Shown: positions 1 to 9,230 of the stretch, in pieces
Numbering within the stretch: the first letter of the stretch is position 1
Layout of the letters: the number at the start of each line of letters is the position of its first letter
The notes under the pieces: model-generated
Told to the model about the DNA's origin: nothing
What the model saw: only the letters and a program-made list of their open reading frames with translations
Databases searched by the model: none
Source: Megalonaias nervosa
Lineage: Eukaryota > Mollusca > Bivalvia > Unionida > Unionidae
NCBI GenBank assembly: GCA_016617855.1
Contig: JAECUM010033191.1
Coordinates: forward strand, 1-64,000
Reading direction: 5' to 3'
Length of the DNA stretch: 64,000 bases
Made by a program: the position numbers and the translations under genes

Positions 1-45
1 TCAGATTCGAACTTGAGTGGACCTAAGCGGACCGCATTGCGAAAG
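1..45 (+). CDS. Candidate penultimate coding exon (partial) of a host gene
   Basis: The first 45 bases are open in frame 1 (15 codons, rich in Ser, Lys and Arg) and end at AAAG before GTTTTG, a usable but weak splice donor. The exon would leave phase 0, matching the phase-0 start of the candidate exon at 685. This stretch is less AT-rich than the intron-like sequence after it. The gene would begin to the left of the window. No family is recognised. Inference from splice-site logic only; a chance open frame this short is quite possible. Confidence 0.3.
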
Positions 46-134
46 GTTTTGTATTTAATACAAGTTTAAATACAGGTGCAGTAAGCGAGGACACAGGACG
101 CATGCCATTAGAATTCTCGGATTACACGGATTAA

Positions 135-186
135 TTTACATTACAATTAATTAACGGCTTTTGCCGTTAATTAATTGTAATGTAAA
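135..186. repeat. Perfect hairpin, 24-bp arms, TTTT loop
   Basis: Bases 135-158 are the exact reverse complement of 163-186, separated by TTTT at 159-162. The arms contain TTAATTAACGGC. It lies inside the candidate intron between the exons at 1 and 685. No flanking target-site duplication was recognised, so it may be a tiny foldback element or a replication or repair product. Confidence 0.85.
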
Positions 187-475
187 TGGACATTCTCTCC
201 TATAAATATATAATGCAGGTAGAGTGTATTGTTTTATCGGGTCTTTCATAGAACTGGTTGGGAAGGTGGGAACTCGCCACTTCGTTTTAAACAGGGAGAA
301 TTTTCTGAATATACTGCAAAAATAAAAAAGACGGAAAATAACTTGATGGTCTAAGGAGGGATTGAATGAAGAATAAAGCAAAGCAGGACTTTGAAATATA
401 CTACGCGATTTTCGCGTATTCAGTAGATATTTTTATTTTAGTGTGATTTTTTTAAAATCGTAAATTCGCTCAACA

Positions 476-476
<1 letters not shown>

Positions 477-509
<33 letters not shown>
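477..509. repeat. (TTA)n microsatellite
   Basis: About eleven uninterrupted TTA units. Simple sequence inside the candidate intron. Confidence 0.9.
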
Positions 510-684
510 GGATGTTCGAGTATTACGTTATTTTATCGCGCGTTCTAAATTTGCCCCCCCCCCCTTAACAATGACGAATGGAGTGTCTACACGAGATTAT
601 GGATCTGATTGGTAATGTAAAATTTTGTGTTGCTACAGAAGATCAAGCAGTGCGAGTGTAATGTTGTTTCTGTTTTTCCTACAG

Positions 685-747
685 TCACTTAGAAAAGAAA
701 CGGAAGATCAGGTGCATGGCAGACATACGAACAGCTGCTTCAAGTAA
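685..747 (+). CDS. Candidate terminal coding exon of a host gene
   Basis: A strong splice acceptor (TGTTTTTCCTACAG, ending at 684) precedes a 20-codon open frame that ends with TAA at 745-747. The residues are basic and polar, including SLRKETEDQ and RHTNSCFK. Phase 0 fits the candidate donor at 46. A polyadenylation signal follows at 997. Together these look like the 3' end of a plus-strand gene whose body lies left of the window. The protein is not recognised. A transcript read joining 45 to 685 would settle it. Confidence 0.35.
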   Translation, partial: SLRKETEDQVHGRHTNSCFK

Positions 748-996
748 ATTATGAAACGGGCGGCCTAATCCTACAGAACAAGACCCATCACCCCGATATT
801 TTTCTTCTGGGTTTTGGGTCTTACAGCCTAACTAACGGCGCTGTGTAGCGTGTTTTGATGTCGACAAACTGTGTAACGAAAGTCAAATTTTTAGGAATAT
901 CACACATAACTGGCAACCAATAACGAGGCTTTTCTACAAAGTAAAGTTATAATGTTTTTTTTTGTCAGACTTTACTTACCCTGATGTCTTTTCTCT

Positions 997-1002
997 AATA
1001 AA
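997..1002 (+). promoter_or_regulatory. Candidate polyadenylation signal AATAAA
   Basis: Canonical AATAAA about 250 bp after the stop codon at 747. It would end a 3' UTR of ordinary length. AATAAA is common by chance in AT-rich DNA, so it only adds weight to the exon pair at 1-45 and 685-747. Confidence 0.3.
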
Positions 1003-1358
1003 TTCAAATTCTCACAAAAGAAATGGACATGTTTTCAAGTTTCGTAGGCCTACATTTCAGTTGGCTGAAATGCGATGAAAGCCGGGAATGCCAAAATCGG
1101 GTTAGGTTGAAATATTATTCTTTAACGAAACGAATAGAAAATATATTATGGCAGTTGGAACTATAAGCAACGTTTCGTTTCATTCAAGAAACATATCTCC
1201 CACATGAACCTATTTGAACATACTTCGGCATACCTCAACTACCGTCGCATTTCAACAAATTCAAATGTATGTCAACGGAACATGAAAATGCGTCCATTTG
1301 CTAGTGTCAGATTTTGATTCCAACAGGATAAAGACAGCACAGTCATTATATTAATATA

Positions 1359-1511
1359 GGATTAAATGATCATGGTTGGGTATTTATCGATGTGTAAATT
1401 TTACCTAATCACTCACAAAGTAAATAAAGTCCGAAGGACTTTATGTAAACTTTGTGAGTGATTAGGTAAAATTTACACATCGATAAATACCCAGCCATGA
1501 TCATTTAATCC
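1359..1511. mobile_element. Foldback MITE, near-perfect 153-bp inverted repeat
   Basis: The left arm starts GGATTAAATGATCATGG and the right arm ends CCATGATCATTTAATCC. The arms stay complementary over roughly 63 bp with very few mismatches (for example TTGGG against CCAGC), down to a small inner hairpin, AAAGTCC-GAA-GGACTTT. There is no coding capacity. Flanks are TTAATATA on the left and TTATAATT on the right, compatible with a short TA-rich target duplication. The near identity of the arms suggests recent insertion or arm correction. Confidence 0.8.
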
Positions 1512-2225
1512 TTATAATTCCAATTTACTTCCTTTCTAACATCAGATCAGCAGATTTAATCAACCAAACATTCACTTTCATGTACCTCGAAGTTTTCTTT
1601 CATTAGCCTCTTAACTGCGATTGAATACATAGCCCTATCTTCACCAGCCAAGATTCATTGATTCTTTATACAGTGATACAGGGTAGAATGTCATAGCGGG
1701 CCATGCCAGCGATGTATTGTTATGATCATTATTTTAATATATAAAAAATGGTTGTTGCGGTTGCACCAGGAATATTCCTTTTTTTTTCGAAAATTACGCT
1801 TGCGTATGGCACGTGTTGTTATAGCAACGTCGTTGTTACTTTCTACACATTTCGATCTTTCAAAAGCGAAATCGTGTCCATTTTTAGTGAGATCCCTTTG
1901 TTGACATGACCCTGACCTTTAATAACCGCCGCTGTAACATGTTGTCGAGGTGAAATACAATAATTTCCGAAGATTGGCTTCTAAAGCCTGCCATATGCCT
2001 TCATCGGCAAAAGGGGCGAGTGTTAGAGTGCATGAAGGCCTGTGCAATTACATTGTTTTAACTTCTAATGGTCGATTTTAATCTGTGGCTTGTCATTTTT
2101 GATCGGAAATCACAGGAGTGGGTGGGTGGGAGATTGTTGTTGTTATTATTAGGGTGTAAAGCGTTGATATAGATAAAACTTCACATCAAATGATCTGGAC
2201 ACAGGGAACCAAAAGTAGTTCGCAG

Positions 2226-2339
2226 AATTTATCGATGTGTAAAAAATTACAGATCAGTATCACGTGACCGTTTACATCCAATCAAAACGTAGAAAACGCA
2301 GTCAATTAATAAAAATTGGAATTATTTACACATAAATTA
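2226..2339. mobile_element. Degenerate relative of the 1359 foldback element
   Basis: Starts AATTTATCGATGTGTAA and ends with the roughly complementary TTATTTACACATAAATTA. The 14-mer TTATCGATGTGTAA also occurs in both arms of the MITE at 1359-1511, implying one family. The interior is unique. Confidence 0.45.
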
Positions 2340-2400
2340 GTGAAAGAGTGTCAATATAGGCTGCCAAGTGTGTGAGATATTCCTGACACTTTGACTACTC

Positions 2401-2426
2401 GTTCCGATGTCAACCGACATCGGAAC
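2401..2426. repeat. Perfect hairpin, 11-bp arms
   Basis: GTTCCGATGTC and GACATCGGAAC flank the loop AACC. No element or gene is recognised next to it. Confidence 0.8.
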
Positions 2427-3808
2427 AGGCTATGCAAGGCTATTATCTGGGTAGTAAGACAAAGCACTTAAACAAAAACATGTGCTATGTCTTACATTGT
2501 AGGACTATGGGTGGCCATGTGAATAGTCTTTCCAATAGTGGCCACACGGAGGCCGTGCTGATAGCCTCTACCTTATTATAAATATAATTAGGGATTCAAA
2601 TTATAAAAAGTAATAAAAATAGTAATTACTGCAGCATTGTTATTATTATTATTATTGTTATCATTATTATTGTTGTTGTCGTGTCTGCTATAATGGACCT
2701 AGAATTTTATCCTGTATTTTTTTCTTGGCATTTTTTATTTGTTTTTTTTTTTTATTATGACGAACATTCAAAATGAACGCAGTCTGAAATGTAAACCGAG
2801 TTTCCTCTGACGTTTCTCATTCAATTTTTTATATTTGGACATTTATGTTGGGGTATAGGGACCCCACACAATCCTACATAAGTGTCTAATTATCACAAAC
2901 GGAGTGGGAAGTTTCCGAGGAAGCTCGAACAATCTCAGATGGAAGTGTCTTCACTTTTGAATTTGTTTAATTTATGTTTGGATGGCATTTAAGGTTCCTT
3001 GAGTGTGGATTAACATTTATAAGTATACAGTTTAGCTATAATTGTTATAGTTATTGTTATTATTATTATTAATGGTTTTGGTATTGCAACACGAGAGAAA
3101 TTGTTCTTAAAATTGAGATAAGTAAAGTTGTATATAATTAATAATTATTATTAAAATAATTGGTTTCAAAATTGTGCTTAATTCTTTATGTTATAATTAT
3201 TATATGTGTCGACCACCATTTTGATATTTAAATCTACCTTTTTGGTGTTATATCTATATCAGTAATAATAAAAATAATAATAATAATTTATGTAATGAAA
3301 TAGTTACTAGAGTGTGAATTTGAAAAAAATTGGCAATGTTAGACCACCTGTATTCCGATTACATTATGGACTCTGGCATATAAATGGATAAAATAAAAAA
3401 TATGTGCTACTTAACAGAGTAATGTGTACAGTTTGTGCTGACTGAGCATTAAAAACAATGAAGTTTATAATTTACGAAGGGTTTAGGTAATTTATGAAAG
3501 GACTAAGTCTCCGTTGCACTGTAAATTAATTGTGCCAAGCAAATACTTAACAAGATCAGAGGTTGTGGATATAGTGTCGATTGGAAGCGGAATATATATC
3601 ATTGCCTATATTTGGGTGTGAGGAAGTGCCAATGCGGAGTAATAGAAACCCTATTAAGAGGAAGCCACTAAATAGAGAATGACAGTTCGTCGTTCACTTA
3701 ATCGACATTTCCCCAGAAGAATCGAATATTAGTTCTGAAGTTGAGCGAGGAAAAAACAAATTGAAAAAATCAAATTCCTCCATGTTACAACAGTAATCCG
3801 GGCAAATT

Positions 3809-3866
<58 letters not shown>

Positions 3867-4430
3867 TTAGTTGTTGTTATTGTCGTATTGCTGGTGTTGG
3901 TAGTATTTGAAAACATAATTAAATTACATTCTAACGTTTTCACATACTTGGAAACCTCTTTTTTGATCCATATTGTTTCAGTTGGAAAAATCGTATCCCT
4001 AAAAGCATAATGTACAGTAATGGAAAGGAAATGGTTGCTTCATGGAAACGATGACAAGCACTTCAGTTATATTGTATTTTTTGTACCACAGTGTATAATT
4101 GGTTGTGTACGTATAATTCATAATTTAGTATTTTTTTGTCTAATAAAGTAGATGGATCTAGAGAGAATAAAATGGCGAGAGTACATGTACTAAACGTCCT
4201 GCGAATTGAGAAAAATAAAATGCATACATGTTAATGAAATTAACTGTTTGTGTGCAAAATGGAATACTGTTTCCAAGGAACATACTTTGCTGGGAAAACT
4301 GCGATAATCCTTAGATTTGTCAAACTCGTTTACGTCATTGTATCATGGAGAGATTTCTATATCGTTGCAATTAAAATTAAATGTGATAATCCATTCACAC
4401 TGAATAGCTACCGAATCGACGTTTTTCATG
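2427..4430. other. AT-rich non-coding stretch
   Basis: No frame with protein-like composition on either strand. It contains scattered TTA/TAA microsatellite tracts (2638-2670, 3055-3070, 3265-3290) and no recognisable mobile element. Confidence 0.6.
3808..3869. repeat. (TAA)n joined to (TTA)n, self-complementary microsatellite
   Basis: An (AAT)n run turns directly into (ATT)n near 3839, giving a simple-sequence palindrome of about 60 bp. It could fold into a hairpin, and such tracts are often length-unstable. Confidence 0.85.
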
Positions 4431-4529
4431 GATTTCAGGGGTCAAGCTAGACTTAATTTTAGGGAGAAGTGACTTCTCCTTTTGGTCAGAACAGGGAGAA
4501 GTGGGAGCTAAACAGGGAGAAGTGAGACC
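4431..4529 (+). repeat. Dispersed repeat fragment with GGGAGAAGTG blocks
   Basis: Opens GATTTCAGGGGTCAAGCTAG, followed by three GGGAGAAGTG-type blocks. The reverse complement of 6121-6155 opens with a closely related sequence (CAGGGGTCACGCTA) followed by GGCGAAGTG blocks. The two look like divergent, oppositely oriented copies of one uncharacterised repeat. Confidence 0.4.
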
Positions 4530-4544
4530 AAAGCAAGAAACACG

Positions 4545-4552
<8 letters not shown>

Positions 4553-4576
<24 letters not shown>
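4553..4576. repeat. (AG)n microsatellite
   Basis: About twelve AG units after a short TATA run. Confidence 0.9.
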
Positions 4577-5989
4577 CTGCATTATCTTATTTTAATGATG
4601 TGCTCTATTTCTCAGTTTGCTTTTAACAGTTTTAAGCAATGCCTTATTTTCAAGTTGAAAAATATGTGTTATATGTTAGTGTCAACATATTTTGTACGCA
4701 TATAAACATTTTTATATTCATACCCATTCTAGTCATAATTGTAGTATGTGTGTGTTTGAATTGAAGTAAATGCAGTGTGTTTTGGCCATATGACTTAAAA
4801 AGCACATCAGAAGCTAAACATTGTAATTAATTTTAACTGATAGCAGTAACAAGATAAGAGTCTTGTAATTGCAAGTTGGTAAAAATGCTTAATAAACTAC
4901 CACTTAATTATTTTATTTTCTACAAGTTTTGTGTAAAATTGCAGTCAAAAAGATTTCTAGCATTCTTTGGAACAGCCCCTAATACATGTACATAGGAATA
5001 AATGCACAAGTGACTTCAAACCATACTCTTCGTCCTGATTTCATTGTTCCCGATAAAACATTACTGTAACTATTCATAGACAACACACTGAAGCACTACA
5101 GTTGATATATAACTAAACTGGACCCTTTTTTCCCCCAACCGAAAATCCAAGAATTCGTATTGCACCATGCGAGTGCATCTATTTTCAGAAAGAGGGCTTT
5201 TCTTAATATAACTACTCAATTTCTTGCTTCGTTAAAAAAAAAAAAAAAAAAAAGTCATTAATAGGACTGCATATTTATGGTTGTGTTATTTGTCTACCTA
5301 CTGGTAATAACGATATGCATTGGTTAAATAGTATTTGCTTCATTACTATATATATTTTTCGTATTTTCACGAAAATTAATTACGGTAAGTCAGAAAACAA
5401 CCTGGACCTTGCAGCATTGTTTCGAATTCCACAACGGAGATTGTCACATATTTCCGACCTACATAATTAAATATTTAGGCTAAATCTCCTATCACATAAT
5501 ATTTAAACTTTGTTTTCATTATATTATATATTTTCCTGAACCTATTTGCCCAATTATTTACAAATACAGTTTAATGAAGTGGTATATCATATATGCAGCG
5601 ATGTCCGCCATTACAAGTTCATTTATGGTTTCAAACTGATTTTATACAGAAAATACGCAAATACGGCCGTTAAAATCTCCATTTATTAAAAAAAAGAAAT
5701 CAATTAGAAAACGCTCTTCACCGATCATATTTTTAAAAGCAAATTACTATTTGCATATTGATGTTTAAATTTTGAAACAGAATTTGGTATATTTTCATCA
5801 TAGCACAGTGTGCCCAACTTCATGAAATCATGCAGTGACATCTTGCTCCGGAAAACGGTTAATGGTCAGTTAGCAATTAAAACTTGCATGTGAATGTGCA
5901 AGAATTTCTTTGTCGCCGTAAGCTGATTGGTATCAACACCACGTAAATACATTTTTCCTTGGGTTACAACAGTGCCAGAACTTACTGGC

Positions 5990-6155
5990 TACAGTGAGGG
6001 GGCATCTCAAAGTCGTAATCTACAGTCATTTTACGTCGGAAAAATCAGAGGGCGAAGTCGTTTTCGCTTTCCTAACAGAAGAAGGCGAAGTTTACGCTTC
6101 TCAGGCGACTTTTTCGCCCACTTCGCCTGGTAGCGTGACCCCTGGGATTTCAAAG
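5990..6155 (-). repeat. Dispersed repeat fragment with GGCGAAGT blocks, inverted relative to 4431
   Basis: Contains GGCGAAGT/ACTTCGCC blocks and, near 6129-6150, the reverse complement of the opening motif at 4431. An overlapping 63-codon plus-strand frame here is the by-product of the purine-rich blocks and is not called as a gene. It is flanked by plain AT-rich DNA. Confidence 0.4.
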
Positions 6156-6685
6156 ATTAAATGGTGGCGGATTTGTAAAGGTTGATTTTCAGCTCTTAAA
6201 TTTACTTGAGATAATGCTTTGTAAATATCTGGCCAAAATAGGAATGACAAGGATTTGATGTATTGCATTTAGATTTTTTTTCATAATAAATATTGTGTAA
6301 AAAGTTGATGATGAGTAGTGCAATATTAAAATACTACATTGTTTTCATTGAATGTTTGTCAAGCCAGTCAAATTTTGAACTAGTTAGTCTATTTAGTTAT
6401 TTTAAATTTCATTCTAACTATTTAAAAGTTTTCAAATTTGCAAATTTAATTGAGGGTAAATATCTTCATTTAAAGTGTCCATAAATCCTCTAAAAGCTTG
6501 ATTTCTTAATTGAGACTTTATTTTATCCACTCATACAAATATACAAAGTAACAAAGATGTTCAATGTTGGCATTATATTTTGTGTTCTAGAATGGGTATT
6601 AAATTAAGTACATTGAATAATGACAAGTGCGTTATGGCGAAATTGATTAAAGATTTTTGCAAATTGATTGCTAAATGAACGTATA

Positions 6686-7759
6686 ATTGTTTGCAATTAA
6701 AGACGTACTAATGAAACAAAGTATTACACAGGCCAAAGAGGCTCATATCGATGCTTCATGAATTGTAAGAAACGATATGAGCCCTTGTGAACAGACGTAC
6801 AGAAGGTGATGATCCGTTTAATTAAGCAACGTTCACCCCCTCCAAATATGAGTGTTTCCTATTCCTATTGCACTTCGTGTGTGTGTGTGTGTGTGTCATA
6901 TCGATACGATGGCTGCAGTGTGGCAGTTCATAGTGATGTGTAAGCACTGGGGTGTCATGGAGCTGACATGTAGCACCATGGCCCACCTGGTCACATTATC
7001 CTGACACAAGGCTGACCAGTCCTAGTGCTAACCTCTTAGAGACAAGCGAGGCAGCTGCTAGTACCATTTTATCAGTCTTTGGTAAGATTCAGCCGGGGTT
7101 CGAACCCGCAACCCCCTGCATTCAACGCAGGCGCTCAACCCACTAGGCCGCTAGAGCGTTCAGACTGGTATTAAAATAACGGTACTTACATTAGAATATA
7201 TAATGTACAAAGTGCTCCAAGTACTGGGCAAATTAGATGCACAACTCACATTTCGGGAATTGTTTTTTGGGGGGGATGGGGGACTGCTAGGGTCAGCAGC
7301 TAAAAATGGACCGGAAATTTATTTTTCGGAGGGGGCCCCTTTAATGGCATAAGTCAAACAGTTGTTCGTTTTAACTCGGGGAAGACATTACGGTCATCAT
7401 TCTTAAAATCTTTGATGGCAATAACGCCACTACTTTTTTTTTATTTTTTTTTGAGGATGAAATTAGATGTCACTTACTGGACTAAACTTGTGACTGGGAT
7501 CAACAACAGACGTGTAGTAGTCAGGCGTAACCACCACCCCACCCCCAAACAACATGTTTCCAGTCCGTGGTTTTCATTACGGACCTTAGCATTTTTTCCC
7601 CTGCAGAGAAAAAAACCCAACAAAAACAGAATAGGAAACGTACAGGTATATTTTTGGGGTCTCAAAGCCATTATGACCACATTTCCCAAATTTATTCATA
7701 TCTTGTTTATGTGTAGAAAAGATTGTTTTCGCGAAAATGCAATGCAAAACCTCTACCAA

Positions 7760-7790
<31 letters not shown>
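6686..7790. repeat. Tandem duplication, unit 1 (~1.1 kb)
   Basis: Collinear with 7817-8770. Shared anchors, in order, include the AATTAAAGAC stretch near 6700, ATCGATGCTTC near 6750, CAAGTACTGGGCAAA near 7220, GTCAAACAGT near 7355, AAAATCTTTGATGG near 7405 and the C-rich CCACCCCA/GTTTCC region near 7540. Divergence is considerable. Unit 1 alone carries the SINE at 6877-7165. No protein-like frame. It ends in a TA/GA microsatellite at 7766-7795. Confidence 0.7.
6877..7165 (-). mobile_element. tRNA-derived SINE, family A, near full length
   Basis: Read on the minus strand it begins with a tRNA-like head (7165 down to about 7090) holding a box A-like GGCCTAGTGGGTTGAG region and box B GGGTTCGAACCC. 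A body shared with the other family-A copies follows (AGTCAAACC-type junction, GGACTGGTCAGCC, GTCAGGATAATGTGACC, ACATGATGCTACATGT-like). It ends in a GT/CA microsatellite, which is (GT)n on the plus strand at 6877-6895. RNA polymerase III would have transcribed the parent, and a LINE would have moved it. Confidence 0.8.
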
Positions 7791-7795
<5 letters not shown>

Positions 7796-7816
7796 CAGTT
7801 GATGATAAATGAGCTC

Positions 7817-8770
7817 ACAATTGTTTACAGTTGAATTAAAGACATACTGATGAAACGAGGTATTCAACAGAGTACAGGGGCTTGTATCGATGCTTCGTTC
7901 ATTCATGTATGTATGACTGATAGGTGAATTGTGAGCAATGATACTAGACCAACAAGTAGATCTCTGCTTTTTTCTGACATTACTGGTACCAGTAATCGGC
8001 CTTTTGTAGACATGTCAAGGAAAAAAGAGTGCAATCTACCTTTGGTCTGGCAACGATACAAGTCTCTTTGAACCGGCGGAGATGATTCGTTTAGTTACTT
8101 AGTGCTCCCACCACCTTAAAAATTAGCCCATTCCCCATTCCAATTGCACTGGTTTTAAAATTAGGTTGGGTAGGTATTTTTTCCCAGACATTACATATAA
8201 TGATTACTATATGCAATGTACAAAGTGATGCAAGTACTGGGCAAAACCAGCCCAATAAGATGCACTAATCAAATTTGATATTTTCTTGTTTTTATTTTTA
8301 CGGGGGGAGCGAGGAATGCTAAGTTGGGCAATGAAAAATGGACGGTCGGCTGACCAAAAGCATCTTTCTGGGGAGGGGTGGGAGGGGCGGCTTATAGTGC
8401 CTTTAGTCAAACAGTCAGGTTTTTTTTTCAACTTCGGGAAGAAACTGTCATCCTTCTCAAAATCTTTTAACAGAGATAATGCCACTATTTTCGTTTAAAG
8501 ATGACATCAGACATCACAAACTTCATTAAACTTGCGACTGTGACCAAACGAAAATGTAGAGGTCAGGCCCTCCCCAATGTTTCCGGTCGACCGACTGTCC
8601 GTGCCATTCGTTGCCAAACTTAGCACTCCCCCCCCAATAAAAAAAATATGAAAAAGAAGAATTCCCCACAAAAGAGAATGATTCCTATTTAACGGTTTTT
8701 AAAATTAAGGAAGTTAGTTTTGCAGGAATTCATTTTATTGTTTTATGGGGGGCGGGGTGCTAGAGTTGGG
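7817..8770. repeat. Tandem duplication, unit 2
   Basis: Second copy of the unit at 6686-7790, lacking the SINE: the join runs straight from the TCCAATTGCACT-like segment (8140) to the TACAAAGTGATGCAAGTACTG segment (8219). A further piece of its G-rich part (GCTAGAGTTGGGAGTGAAAA) recurs at 8758 and, more diverged, at 10020, so the unit is also a dispersed repeat. No coding frame is supported. Confidence 0.65.
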
Positions 8771-8976
8771 AGTGAAAAACGGACGGGTGGTCATTTTTTG
8801 CACTAGTAATCATATTGCTTCTGTATAACATGCACAAGGGTGAATGAGGTGCTTTTGAAAAGATTTCAGTATTAAATTGCAGTGCAAGATGTTCTTGCAT
8901 TGTTTCATAGTGCACAAATATACATGCTAGAAGCAATATACAGAATGCATATTTATACATATTTATACACCTGTGA

Positions 8977-9230
8977 GGGGGCCCCGAGTGGCCAAGTGGT
9001 TTAAAGCGCTCTCCATTACGGATCACTGCCATCTCACCTCTGTCTGCCTGGGTTCGACTCTCGGATTCAGCGAATGTGGATATGTGAGAAAGCTTGCCAG
9101 TAGCTTCTCGTGGGTCGGTGGTTCTTTCAGGATATTTCCCGGTTTCTTCCTCCACCATTAATACTGGCCGCCATGTATTGCCTATTGTGTGCTGAAAAAT
9201 GGCGTAAAGCCCTACAACAACAACAACAAC
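8977..9230 (+). mobile_element. tRNA-derived SINE, family B, full length
   Basis: Begins GGGGGCCCCGAGTGGCCAAG, a tRNA-like head with box A (TGGCCAAGTGG) and box B (GGGTTCGACTC near 9051). The body includes GAGAAAGCTTGCCAGTAGCT and TTCTTCCTCCACCATTAA, and the copy ends in (CAA)n at 9212-9230. It is the best-preserved family-B copy here. A 132-codon open frame antisense to it is a shadow. Confidence 0.85.

Noticed and set aside
8760..9158. 132-codon minus-strand frame
   Set aside because: Lies on the SINE at 8977-9230; the same peptide pieces recur wherever family-B SINEs occur.
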